Assembly (NCBI GenBank): GCA_002238505.1
Contig: MPMM01000005.1
Location: 99,656 to 163,655 of the forward strand
DNA length: 64,000 bases
From: SAR202 cluster bacterium bin22
Lineage (GTDB): Bacteria > Chloroflexota > Dehalococcoidia > Lucifugimonadales > UBA3495
Reading direction: 5' to 3'
A program made the translations under genes and the position numbers. Below, piece after piece: positions 17,623 through 26,278 of the stretch (within the stretch, counting starts at the first letter, position 1; the number at the start of each line of letters is the position of its first letter). The notes under the pieces were generated by a model. The model did no database searches and was not told the DNA's origin. It was given only the letters and a program-made list of their open reading frames with translations.

Positions 17623-18543
17623 CTATGCTGTCGATCGGTAAATGCCCGACAGAAAGTCGTCCATAACCCGGGCCAATTCTTCGGGCTTATGGTAGCCAAT
17701 GTCGTGAACTGTCTCCGGTATCCAGCGCACCCGGCATCCCGGGATGGCCTCTTCGGCGGCGGCGACACCGGCCTCTTTCCGCCTGGCCCGCTCGCTGTCC
17801 GCGCGATCAGGGGTCGGACCCGCCGGGATGATAACCGTCGGGCAGGTAATCCTGGAATAGGACACCGACGCCGGCTCCTCCCACATCGCGTGCATTACCT
17901 GCAAGTGATTTTCGGGACGCAGGATGTCCTGAATCTGGCCTTCCTGGTCCTCATACACCATGGTCTGGACGATGCGTTCGATCTCGTCGTTCCAGCAAAG
18001 AGAAAGCTGGAAGCGCAGGCGGTCCAGAAATTGCTGCCTGGTTCCCGACACGTCCCTGGGCCGGGCCTGGGCCTTGACGACCTCCCACGGTTCCCGGGGA
18101 CCGACTCGCCGGCCCACGCCGCCGTCGATCAGGCCCAGGGCGGTTACGCGGTCCGGGAAACGGGCGGCCACGTTGAGGGCTGCGGTCGCGCCCCAGGAGT
18201 GTCCGAACACGGCAGCGCGCGACACGCCGAGATGATCCATGAGTCCCACGCCGTCGGCCGCCAGGGTCTGCCAGTCATACCCGCCTGGGGCCTGGGTGGT
18301 CTGGCCATGGCCCCTGGCATCGGCGGCGAAAAGCCGGTATTTGTGGCGCAAGTGGCTGGCGACCAGTTCATACCAGTGGGCGGAGGACGCCAGTCCGTGC
18401 ATGAGCATGACCGGTTCGCCGTCGCCGCCCCAGTCCAGGTACCGGACCCGTAGTTCGCCGATGGTGGCCCAGTGTTCCGTGGGGCGCTGGCGGTCAGTGG
18501 AATTTCGCAACGCCAACTTCTGCTCCCTGCATTGTATTGTCAC
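17623..18543 (-). CDS. Alpha/beta hydrolase
   Basis: A 306-residue alpha/beta-hydrolase-fold protein. The oxyanion region is MLMHGLASSAHWY, the nucleophile Ser is in FGHSWGATAAL, the acid is probably Asp in GLIDGG or near TVIIPAG, and the catalytic His is in ETVHDIGYHKPEE. The start is uncertain: the frame opens with GTG at 18543 and has no strong ribosome site. Between an ABC transporter (upstream) and pepP (downstream), it could act as a proline-iminopeptidase-like or esterase step in peptide use, but the substrate is not evident. Confidence 0.8.
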   Translation of the reverse strand: MTIQCREQKLALRNSTDRQRPTEHWATIGELRVRYLDWGGDGEPVMLMHGLASSAHWYELVASHLRHKYRLFAADARGHGQTTQAPGGYDWQTLAADGVGLMDHLGVSRAAVFGHSWGATAALNVAARFPDRVTALGLIDGGVGRRVGPREPWEVVKAQARPRDVSGTRQQFLDRLRFQLSLCWNDEIERIVQTMVYEDQEGQIQDILRPENHLQVMHAMWEEPASVSYSRITCPTVIIPAGPTPDRADSERARRKEAGVAAAEEAIPGCRVRWIPETVHDIGYHKPEELARVMDDFLSGIYRSTA

Positions 18544-18663
18544 CTTCGATTAACCTATATCCTATTCACTGAAGCAGGATCGGGCAACCCCGGAGGCCCG
18601 GCGCTTTCAGCGTGGCGCTGCTGCCTGGACAGGCCTGCTCTCAGGAAGTCTCGTCCTTTTCAG

Positions 18664-19569
18664 TCAGCCGCCGGGCGGGCCGGTCCGAGGATCCAGCAGG
18701 TCTCTCAGTCCATCACCGAGCAGATTGAATCCGAGCACCGCCAGGAAAATCGCCGCTCCGGGTATCATCAACAGGCGGGGCGAGGTTTGCAGGTGTGGGC
18801 GGGCATCATTGAGCATAGCTCCCCATTCAGGAGTGGGCGGTTGCGCGCCCAGTCCCAGGAAGTTAAGGCCGGCGATGCCCAGGATTATCCATCCCACGTC
18901 CAGGGACGCGATTACTACGATCGGGCCGAGGATGTTGGGCGCAATATGGCGGAGGATGATGCGCAGGTGTCCGGCGCCGACAGCCCTGGCCGCCGTCACG
19001 TACTCCGTCTGTCGCGCGCCCAGGGTCACCCCGCGAATGATGCGGGCATGGCCCACCCACCAGACAGCTCCGGCTGCCAGCAGCACGTTGAACAGGCCGG
19101 GCCCCAGCGCCCCCGCCACGGCCAGAGCCAGGATCAGCGAAGGAAAAGCCAGCAGCAGGTCCACCACGGCCATCAACGCCGTGTCCAGCCAGCCACCGTA
19201 GTATCCGGACAGGATTCCCACGGCCAACGCGATGGTCATACTGAGCGCCAGGGTCGCCGCCGCCGCGAGCAGGGTCATGCGCGCTCCGTGGGCAACCCGG
19301 CTTAAGGTGTCCCGGCCCAGGTGGTCGGTCCCCAGCAGATGCCCCGGCGAGGGTGGAAGAAGACGTTCGGACAAGTTGATTTTGGTGGGATCATCCAGGG
19401 GGAGCCAGGGGGACAGCAAACCCATCAGCAGCAACGACACCACCAGGAACAACCCCAGCGCGGTTCCCGGCTCCAGCAACCGCGCTGCCCAGCGCCGTCG
19501 TCCATGCGCGCCGGAGGCCACTGCCTCCAGGGGACTGTGCTCCTCACGTCGTTTGGTAACAACCGCCAT
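18664..19569 (-). CDS. Peptide/nickel-type ABC transporter permease (DppC/OppC family)
   Basis: A 301-residue inner-membrane permease. An N-terminal cytoplasmic segment and one helix (LGLFLVVSLLLMGLLSPWLPL) are followed by the family block LLGTDHLGRDTLSRVAHGARMTLL and five more helices. The EAA-type loop is EYVTAARAVGAGHLRIILRHIAPN. It starts six bases after the stop of the DppB-like permease and is the last transporter gene in the run. No ATPase genes (DppD/DppF) follow, so the transporter must use ATPases coded elsewhere. Confidence 0.9.
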   Translation of the reverse strand: MAVVTKRREEHSPLEAVASGAHGRRRWAARLLEPGTALGLFLVVSLLLMGLLSPWLPLDDPTKINLSERLLPPSPGHLLGTDHLGRDTLSRVAHGARMTLLAAAATLALSMTIALAVGILSGYYGGWLDTALMAVVDLLLAFPSLILALAVAGALGPGLFNVLLAAGAVWWVGHARIIRGVTLGARQTEYVTAARAVGAGHLRIILRHIAPNILGPIVVIASLDVGWIILGIAGLNFLGLGAQPPTPEWGAMLNDARPHLQTSPRLLMIPGAAIFLAVLGFNLLGDGLRDLLDPRTGPPGG

Positions 19570-19575
19570 CGACAG

Positions 19576-20523
19576 CTACACCTCGACCCGTCCGAAGCGC
19601 AGGCGCGGGTCGGCGACGCGCAGGGCAACATCGGCAGCCAGGTTGACCAGCAGGACCACCACGGCGATGTAGGTTACGAACCCCTGCACCACAGGGTAAT
19701 CCCGGGACAACACCGCTCCGACCATCAACTGACCCAAACCGGGCCAGGTGAAAATAGTCTCCACTATGACTGAGCCGCTTAGCAGGTAACCCAGATTTAC
19801 TCCCGTAGCCCCGATGGCCGGCAGCAGTGCGTTGCGGAGAGTGTGCCTGATAGCAACGGTTTGCTCCGACAGACCCTTGGCCCGCGCTGTCCGGACGTAG
19901 TCCTCTCCCAGGGTTTCCAGCATACTCGCGCGTATAAGCCGCATCAGTTGGGCCATGGGAGCCAGGGAGAGCGCAATGGCCGGAAGCACTATCTGGGCGG
20001 GAGAACCGTAGCCCAGGGCGGGCAGCCACGACAGTTTCACCGCGAACAGTATGATCAGCCCGTAGGCCAGGGCATAGGATGGAGCCGCCGCTCCTACCAG
20101 GGCGACCAGGCGCGCAGCGGTATCCTCCGGACTACCCCGCCGCCGGGCGGACAGTATGCCCACCGGCACAGCGACCAGCAGCGCAAGGGCGAGGGCCGAT
20201 CCCGTGAGCACCGCCGTGGGGACGGTCCGGCGGACCAACTGGGCGGCCACCGATTGTTCGGTGACGTATGACCGGCCCAGATCGCCTGATATAGCCTGTG
20301 ACACCCAGCGGGCATATTGCGCCGGCAACGATGAATCCAGGCCAAGCTCCGTCCGCATTGCGGCCACAGCGGCCGGGCCGGGCGCCTGCCCCGGGTTGCG
20401 CTGGCGCAGCACGATTTCGGCTGGGTCTCCCGGCGCCAGGTTCAAGAGGATGAAACTGACGCCCGAGATTCCCAGAAGAAGCAGTGGCAACGTGACCAGC
20501 CGCCGTGCCAGGTAGGCTCCCAT
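19576..20523 (-). CDS. Peptide/nickel-type ABC transporter permease (DppB/OppB family)
   Basis: A 315-residue permease with the DppB N-terminal signature (ARRLVTLPLLLLGISGVSFILLNLAPGDP), a periplasmic segment, and transmembrane helices including LVALVGAAAPSYALAYGLIILFAV. The cytoplasmic EAA loop is DYVRTARAKGLSEQTVAIRHTLRNALLP. It lies between the binding-protein gene and the DppC-like gene with short gaps, so the three form one transcription unit. The substrate is most likely a short peptide given the downstream Xaa-Pro aminopeptidase; nickel or another ligand cannot be excluded. Confidence 0.9.
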   Translation of the reverse strand: MGAYLARRLVTLPLLLLGISGVSFILLNLAPGDPAEIVLRQRNPGQAPGPAAVAAMRTELGLDSSLPAQYARWVSQAISGDLGRSYVTEQSVAAQLVRRTVPTAVLTGSALALALLVAVPVGILSARRRGSPEDTAARLVALVGAAAPSYALAYGLIILFAVKLSWLPALGYGSPAQIVLPAIALSLAPMAQLMRLIRASMLETLGEDYVRTARAKGLSEQTVAIRHTLRNALLPAIGATGVNLGYLLSGSVIVETIFTWPGLGQLMVGAVLSRDYPVVQGFVTYIAVVVLLVNLAADVALRVADPRLRFGRVEV

Positions 20524-20563
20524 ACCGGTTACCGGTTAACCCCGTATCGAAGATCGGCGAGGT

Positions 20564-22378
20564 TCACTCGCTCAGTCCGATGCGGTTGTCGAACATATAG
20601 AGCCGGTGGGGGTGCGGATCGAACCCTGTAACCTGCTCATTGGCGCCATAAACCATATATGCGTGCGCCACCGGCAGGAGCGCGATTTCGGCGGCAACCA
20701 CGGCCTGTGCCTCGCACGCTATTTCCTGCCGCTGCTGAATGTCAGCGACGTCCCCAGCCTGCTCAATGATGGCCACCAGCTCCGGATTCGAGTATTGCCC
20801 ATAGTTGTTGGCGCCGCTGTTGCTGCCGTCGGTGTGCAGTCCAACAAACTTGCTTACATTCAAAACCGGGTCTCCGGCGTCAACCACGTTGTTGTACCAT
20901 CCGAAAAGGTCCCATGTGGGTTCCTTGACCACCGACCACTCTGTGATTTGCACCTGGGCACGGATTCCCGCTTCCGCCAGCATGGCCTGGGCGGCCTCGG
21001 CCATTATTGGCAGCTGGAACCGTTGCGGGTATCCGCCGATCACTATCTCCAGAGCCTGCCCGTCCTTGTCCACGTAGCCGTCGCCGTCGGAGTCAACGTA
21101 GCCGGCCTCGGCCAGCAAATCAGCGGCGCGCTGCGGATCGTAAGCCGGACCAGCCACTCCGGGGCAGGACGCCATCACTTCCGGCAGCAAGAGGTCGGCA
21201 AACGAACCTGTGCCCGCAGGCGCCACCAGCCCGGCGATGCTTTCCCGGTCAATGGCGTGGCTCACGGCCTGGCGAACCAGCGGATCGGAAAGGGTGCCCC
21301 GCTCGAAATTGACCCACCACATCACCACCGAAGTTCCCGCGCCAGCCGTCCGGCTGTGCAGGCCGGGGTCGTCATTGAAACGTTCCACCGCTTCCGGAGA
21401 GATGTTCATAGCAAAATCAACGTCGCCGGCCTGCAGGGCCAGTTCCCGGCTGTTGGTATCCGGAATGGCGACGTGCTCGATGCCGGCCAGCGGGGGAGCC
21501 CCGCCCCAGTAGTCGTCGTTGGCCACGCTTACCAGGCGTTCCTTGAGGACGTATTCAGTAGGGATGTATGGGCCGGTCATCGCTCCCGCAGTCAGGAAAT
21601 TGCCCTCGCCAGCGGCGTCAACCGCGGCGGCGTCAACTATGGCCGCCTGGGAAATTGTCAACAGGCCTGGCAGCGTGGGACGCGGCTCCATCGTATTCAC
21701 GACAATCGTATGGGCGTCTTTGACTTCCACACTTTCGATTGCCAGCCTTTCCCCGGTACCGGGCGACAACAGGATTGTCCTTTCCAGTGACGCCTTGACT
21801 GCGTCAGCGTCCATAACCGCGCCGTTGTGAAATCTGACGTCAGCACGCAGCCCAATCTGCCACGTCATCGGGTCTATCTGCTCGGCGCCTGTCGCAAGCC
21901 ATGGCTCGGGACCGAGGTTGGCAGCCGACACACGGAACAGGTTCTCCGCCATGCCCGATTGACTGGCAGCCCAGGCGCCCTCTACCGGATCCAGCGGGCT
22001 GTCCAGCCAGATAACACCGGCCTTAAGGATGGGACGTTCCGCTCCGTCTACAACAATTGGTGAAGGTTGCGCAACCACGGCCGTCGGCGCCACCGGCTGC
22101 TCCGACGCTGCAATCGCCTGGGCGGGTTGCTGCGGAGCATTAGTTGGAGCAGGCAATGCCTGGGTTTGGGTGTCGGCGGGAGCCACTTCTATTGCCGTGG
22201 GCGCCGGCGCCGGTGCATTTACCGCAGGAGCGGGAACTGGGTCGTTTGCCGCAGGGGCAGAAGGCGGGTCGCTTATCGCAGGGGCGCTTGCCGACCCGCA
22301 GGCCACTGACAGAGCCATCAATATGGCCAGTATCCCTGGAACAATCAAATAAATACGTTGTATCACTATTGGTCGCAA
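20564..22378 (-). CDS. ABC transporter substrate-binding lipoprotein (SBP family 5)
   Basis: A 604-residue extracellular solute-binding protein of the oligopeptide/nickel class. The N-terminus is a lipoprotein signal with lipobox LSVAC and modified Cys27, followed by an Ala/Pro-rich linker of about 80 residues with repeated PAPA-type units, then the SBP_bac_5 fold (PILKAGVIWLDSP; MTWQIGLRADVRFHNGAVMDADAVKASLE). The start is TTG at 22378, supported by GGAGG 6 bases upstream; a GTG at 22366 is the alternative. It heads the transporter operon. The unusually long, low-complexity linker would place the binding domain well away from the membrane. Confidence 0.9.
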   Translation of the reverse strand: MRPIVIQRIYLIVPGILAILMALSVACGSASAPAISDPPSAPAANDPVPAPAVNAPAPAPTAIEVAPADTQTQALPAPTNAPQQPAQAIAASEQPVAPTAVVAQPSPIVVDGAERPILKAGVIWLDSPLDPVEGAWAASQSGMAENLFRVSAANLGPEPWLATGAEQIDPMTWQIGLRADVRFHNGAVMDADAVKASLERTILLSPGTGERLAIESVEVKDAHTIVVNTMEPRPTLPGLLTISQAAIVDAAAVDAAGEGNFLTAGAMTGPYIPTEYVLKERLVSVANDDYWGGAPPLAGIEHVAIPDTNSRELALQAGDVDFAMNISPEAVERFNDDPGLHSRTAGAGTSVVMWWVNFERGTLSDPLVRQAVSHAIDRESIAGLVAPAGTGSFADLLLPEVMASCPGVAGPAYDPQRAADLLAEAGYVDSDGDGYVDKDGQALEIVIGGYPQRFQLPIMAEAAQAMLAEAGIRAQVQITEWSVVKEPTWDLFGWYNNVVDAGDPVLNVSKFVGLHTDGSNSGANNYGQYSNPELVAIIEQAGDVADIQQRQEIACEAQAVVAAEIALLPVAHAYMVYGANEQVTGFDPHPHRLYMFDNRIGLSE

Positions 22379-22843
22379 AATAATCCTCCGTCTTGGTTTG
22401 GAAAAGCTGATCCTGATCTTGCTCTACTGACGCTGGCCATTCCTGGAGGGCGAAGTCGCCTGACTGGCCCAGGCCTGTCACTGCCAGCGGGAAATACCCT
22501 ACAGATACGCCCGGGCAGTATGCCAGCCTTGCCGGAAGAGCCCGCGGCCTGCAGCAGCCTGGAGGGGCTGACACCCCCGTCCAGGTACTCACACTACTGG
22601 TTAGTATTGATAGTTAATGTCAATAGCGGTGGATTATACTCCTCACCTTTAACTCGGTCAACCGGGGCCTGCCCGTCTGGCAGCGTTCCCTTGCAGGTGC
22701 GCGTGTTAACCGCAGGAGCACTTGGCAACCATCCCGACCGCTGGCCTGACTGCTTGCCCACAACCAAACTGCCGAAGCAGGAAAGCCGCCATCCAGTCAG
22801 GAAAGGGGCGGACAGATGGCCCCTTCGGCAGAAACCCGTTACC
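22379..22843. other. Intergenic region between divergent genes
   Basis: About 465 bases upstream of the SBP gene. No convincing coding region; the open frames lack family features. It presumably holds the promoter for the transporter operon, but no clear boxes were seen. Confidence 0.4.
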
Positions 22844-22939
22844 TCAACTGAACACCTTCCGCAGGAAGGCAGCCACCAGCAGGAACACACCGATAGCCAC
22901 CAGGGTCATGGCCGGACCGGCGGGCAGGTTGAAGTGGAA
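22844..22939 (-). pseudogene. Remnant of a second ZnuB/MntB-like permease 3' end
   Basis: On the minus strand this stretch encodes 31 residues plus a stop, FHFNLPAGPAMTLVAIGVF... to ...LRKVFS. It is nearly identical to the C-terminus of the metal permease at 37231-38049 (FHFNLPAGPAMTLVATGVF... to ...RRRVFA). Similarity ends abruptly upstream of FHF. It is therefore a fragment left from a duplicated and deleted permease gene, or a piece carried by recombination. No start codon or other part of the gene remains. Confidence 0.8.
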
Positions 22940-23056
22940 TGTTGTTGCCCGGGATAAATATGGATGACAATCCAGCACGGAAATTCCCAAAAGACGTTAT
23001 ATAATTCCAGCCACAGACACCGACCAAGAAAGTCCCCTAACTGGGGAGGTGCAACA

Positions 23057-24334
23057 ATGGAAGCAATCGGCCCCCAGGGGCAACCCCAGGCAGACCAGAA
23101 AGAGCCCAACACAATTTCCAAGTTCAGCCTGCGCCGCTACTCAATCCAGCATTTTCTGCTGATGTTCCTGGTCCTCATCCTCCTGGTAACAATCAATGCC
23201 TACGCCGCATTCACTGGTAGCGGGACCCTGATAGCCCTGGCCGGCCTGACACTAACGCTGTACCTCATAAAGACCTGCATCGTGCTCTACGCCAGCTTCA
23301 GGACCATCGGCGTGGAAATCTGGATCCGCCGCATGGGCATGGGAGACCTGGAATACCGCATCGAACCGCGGGGCCGGGACGAAATATCCCTGGCCTGCGA
23401 GGCTCTCGAAACCCTTCGCCAAAGCTCCATAAGGGCCATGGAACTGGACCTGGTCAAAGAGCTCTCCGGTCAGCTGCAGGAGCGCAACGAAGAACTTGAG
23501 CAGGCCTTGGCGGACCTGCAGACGGCCCAGGACCGGATCATCAGCCAGAAGAAGCTGGCCGAGTTGGGTGAACTGACCGCCGGCGTAGCCCACGAGATCC
23601 TCAACCCGCTGCAATTCATCGAGAACTTCGCAAGGGTCGCCATCACGGTCTACGAAGACCTCTCCCAGGAGCACGACCCAAAGGAAGCCAGCGACCTGGC
23701 CCAGGAGTTGAAGGATAACCTCCAGCGAATCGTCAGCAACGCCGAGAGAGTCAACCGCGTAGTCCAGGACATGACGGCAACAGCCCGCTCCGGCGCCGGT
23801 GAATTTCGACCAATGAAGGTCAACACCCTTCTACAGAGCCACGCCAACCTGGCCTATCAGAGCGCCTGCGCTCGCGAACCGGGTTTCAGCGCCGACCTCC
23901 AGTGGAGCCTGGACCCCGGGCTGGATACCGACCAGGGACAAATAACGGCGGTCCCGGAAGATATAGCTCGGGTAGTATCCAGCGTGGTCAGTAACGCTTG
24001 CCACGCCCTCATCGACCGTCAACAACAGCAGGACGGCGACCCTTACTATCCCTGGCTCCGCCTGTCCACAAGCCTGCAGGAGACCAATGTCCGAATAACC
24101 GTGGCCGACAATGGCGTAGGAATGACTCCTGAGGTGCTGGAGAAGATCTTCAACCCCTTCTTTACCACCTGGCAAGCCAACCAGGGCACCGGCCTCGGGT
24201 TGAGCGTCAGCCACGATATGGTCCGAGAGCACGGGGGCACAATAGAGGTCGAATCCCGGCCCGGCGAGGGAACCGAGGTTACAATCACCCTCCCCAAAGG
24301 GGATCTACGTTCACAAGATTCCGAAGTAAACTGA
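23057..24334 (+). CDS. Membrane sensor histidine kinase (HAMP-like linker, HisKA, HATPase_c)
   Basis: A 425-residue kinase. Two hydrophobic segments (FLLMFLVLILLVTINAYAAF and LIALAGLTLTLYLIKTCIVLY) flank a very short extracellular loop. Next come a HAMP-like region, a coiled coil (QLQERNEELEQALADLQTAQ), the H-box with phospho-acceptor H179 (AGVAHEILNPLQF), the N box in SVVSNACHALI, the G1 box VADNGVGM and the G2 region GTGLGLSVSH. GGGGAGG is 7 bases before the ATG at 23057, preferred to the upstream start at 22964. With almost no sensor domain outside the membrane, it may sense membrane state or an intracellular signal. No response regulator is adjacent. Confidence 0.9.
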   Translation: MEAIGPQGQPQADQKEPNTISKFSLRRYSIQHFLLMFLVLILLVTINAYAAFTGSGTLIALAGLTLTLYLIKTCIVLYASFRTIGVEIWIRRMGMGDLEYRIEPRGRDEISLACEALETLRQSSIRAMELDLVKELSGQLQERNEELEQALADLQTAQDRIISQKKLAELGELTAGVAHEILNPLQFIENFARVAITVYEDLSQEHDPKEASDLAQELKDNLQRIVSNAERVNRVVQDMTATARSGAGEFRPMKVNTLLQSHANLAYQSACAREPGFSADLQWSLDPGLDTDQGQITAVPEDIARVVSSVVSNACHALIDRQQQQDGDPYYPWLRLSTSLQETNVRITVADNGVGMTPEVLEKIFNPFFTTWQANQGTGLGLSVSHDMVREHGGTIEVESRPGEGTEVTITLPKGDLRSQDSEVN

Positions 24335-24369
24335 GCATCCCCAAGAGCCGGAATTCAACCTTCCCATCT

Positions 24370-24430
24370 AGGAAGTGTCGTCAAGAGTCGATTCTCGTCA
24401 TTCTGGCGAAAGCCGGAATCCAGAAACGTC
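24370..24430 (+). mobile_element. Left-end fragment of the TIR-bearing MITE-like element
   Basis: It begins AGGAAGTGTCGTCAAG, one form of the terminal repeat, and continues through the internal stem-loop (24400-24419) and the CAGAAACGTC phrase. Similarity to the full copies (41288 and 54010) stops near 24430. It lies just after the kinase gene, so only the left third of the element remains. Confidence 0.7.
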
Positions 24431-24674
24431 CCACTACACTACCTGCCCCTGTTGGAACAGAAGCCAGCGGCCCTGGACCAGTCGGCGCCCCTGCAGGGCT
24501 GGGAGTAACGCAGGATTCGCTGCTTGCTGGAGGCCCGCATGGGACCGAGGGGCAAGCTGGTTTGGTCAGTCCCAAATTAAACAGTTCGACCATAAACTGG
24601 GGCCGCTAGGCTCACACCGCAACCACGATCAGGTGTTATCCATCGATTCCCGGCTTTCCCGAATGCCTGAAGGC

Positions 24675-25718
24675 CTACAGGGGCTTGCGGGCCAGGAAAC
24701 AGTATAAGGGCGTGAAGACCCCGGTCCTGCCGCCGGCGACGTAAGCCTCGGCGGTGTTATCCATCAACCTGGCAATGTCGCCGGACCCCTTCGGTAACAC
24801 CCCCAGGGCCGCGGCCAGCCGGAATACCCCAACGAACGCCTTCCGGCCCAGTGGGAACCTGATCAGGGACCGGTCAAGGATTTCGGTGCGGGCCTCCATG
24901 GGCCGGTACCACGGGATGACGGCGCCGTTCTCGGAGTCGGCCCGGTCCACTCCCTCTATGACCTGGAACCCCGCCGCTTCCAGCGCCCGATCCACCTCGC
25001 CCGTGGTGGCGATATCCTTGAGCGCAATGCCGTGCTCCAGGTCTTTCTTGATGGTCAGGTGGCGGTTGTCGGCAGGGTCAAACCGGTCCGTCATGCACAT
25101 CTCCTGGCCCCAGAAGAGGGCCCCGGGTTTCAGCACGCGGTAGATCTCGGCGAAGGCGGCGGCCTTGTCTGGGGCATGGCATGTCGATTCGATTGCGTAG
25201 CCCCGGTCGAAGTCGCCGTCCGGGATGGAGTCCATGTCCATGAAGCTGCACGCGAGGAAGTCGGTCATGCTGGCGAGCCCCGCCTCAGCGTTCAAGACCC
25301 TGGCCCGTTCCAACTGAATTTCATTGTTGTTGACACCGAGGACTCTGACGCCGGCCTCCCGGACGACGCGGCGCATAGGGCCGCCGATCCCGCAACCGAC
25401 GTCTATCACCTTCATGCCTTGTTGCAACTGCAGCTTGTCAATCATGAGCCGCTGGTGCCGTACCTGGGAGTCCTCCAGGTTCTCATTGGGCGACAGGGGA
25501 GCGAAGTGGAGGGACTCGCCCCAGCCGAACACCATGAGATCGCCGCAAAGGTCGTAATATTCCCGCACGGTTTCCGCATGGTCGTAGTCCGTCAGTCCGC
25601 TACCAGCGCCCTCTGAGGAAGCCCTTTCGATCCATCCGTCGAATCTCCTCACGCGCGCGGGGACGTCCGAACCGCGAAGAGCCGCCTTCATCTTGCCGGG
25701 TAGTTCACGGAGTTGCAT
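24675..25718 (-). CDS. Sterol C-24 methyltransferase-like SAM-dependent methyltransferase
   Basis: A 347-residue class I methyltransferase. The SMT-specific N-terminal block (EYYDLCGDLMVFGWGESLHF; VRHQRLM) precedes SAM motif I (VIDVGCGIGGPMRR), the NNNEIQLERA strand, and the strongly diagnostic YAIESTCHAPDK with RVLKPGALFWGQE. The C-terminal end GRTGVFTPLYCFLARKPL matches the sterol-methyltransferase C-terminal domain rather than generic methyltransferases. Eukaryotic relatives (ERG6/SMT1) add a methyl group to the sterol side chain; bacterial members also occur. No sterol-cyclisation genes are in the window, so the substrate could be a scavenged sterol or another isoprenoid. The gene stands alone. 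Confidence 0.8.
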   Translation of the reverse strand: MQLRELPGKMKAALRGSDVPARVRRFDGWIERASSEGAGSGLTDYDHAETVREYYDLCGDLMVFGWGESLHFAPLSPNENLEDSQVRHQRLMIDKLQLQQGMKVIDVGCGIGGPMRRVVREAGVRVLGVNNNEIQLERARVLNAEAGLASMTDFLACSFMDMDSIPDGDFDRGYAIESTCHAPDKAAAFAEIYRVLKPGALFWGQEMCMTDRFDPADNRHLTIKKDLEHGIALKDIATTGEVDRALEAAGFQVIEGVDRADSENGAVIPWYRPMEARTEILDRSLIRFPLGRKAFVGVFRLAAALGVLPKGSGDIARLMDNTAEAYVAGGRTGVFTPLYCFLARKPL

Positions 25719-26278
25719 GAGCCTTCATTCCCAGGTCAAGCTCTGTGTTCTGCTGCGGTGTATGTCCTGTATCGCCCGGTTGAACCGCCCGGGGTTCTCC
25801 GGCGCGTCAATACGGAACCTCTGATCGGTGGGGTGAGTAGCCGAGGGTTCCCGGTCGACCGGGAGGTCAGAGTGTTCATGCGCTTCACTTGATTGTGCGC
25901 TGCGATCCGCCTCGAGGACACTCCAACTACTTTAGCATACTGAAATGGGGAGACCTGTAATGTGGCTATACAGTTCAACGTAGTAGTCCGGCGGCAGGTC
26001 TCGACAGAGCCTGCCCCGTACTTGATACGGGGGCGCCCCGCGCGCAGGTTCTAAAACCTTACGTAAAGGAACAATTTGACGGTTCCCTTTAATTTACCCG
26101 CCGCTCCTACAGAATCCCGGAAGCAAACACAACCTTCGACCCGACCTGCAAAGAGTAGGGTCAACTTTCAGAGTTCGAGTACACCACGGTGGTCCATATC
26201 TTCATAGTTCCTTGACAGCAGATCCGTACCATGCGCACATTCCGGAGTCCTTTGTAACGCCGTCCGGGAAAGAGCGAA
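25719..26278. other. Intergenic region between divergent genes
   Basis: About 560 bases without a supportable gene. It contains a 16-bp perfect palindrome, TCCCGGTCGACCGGGA, at 25849-25864, which could be an operator or hairpin. The open frames overlapping the region lack family features. Confidence 0.4.
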
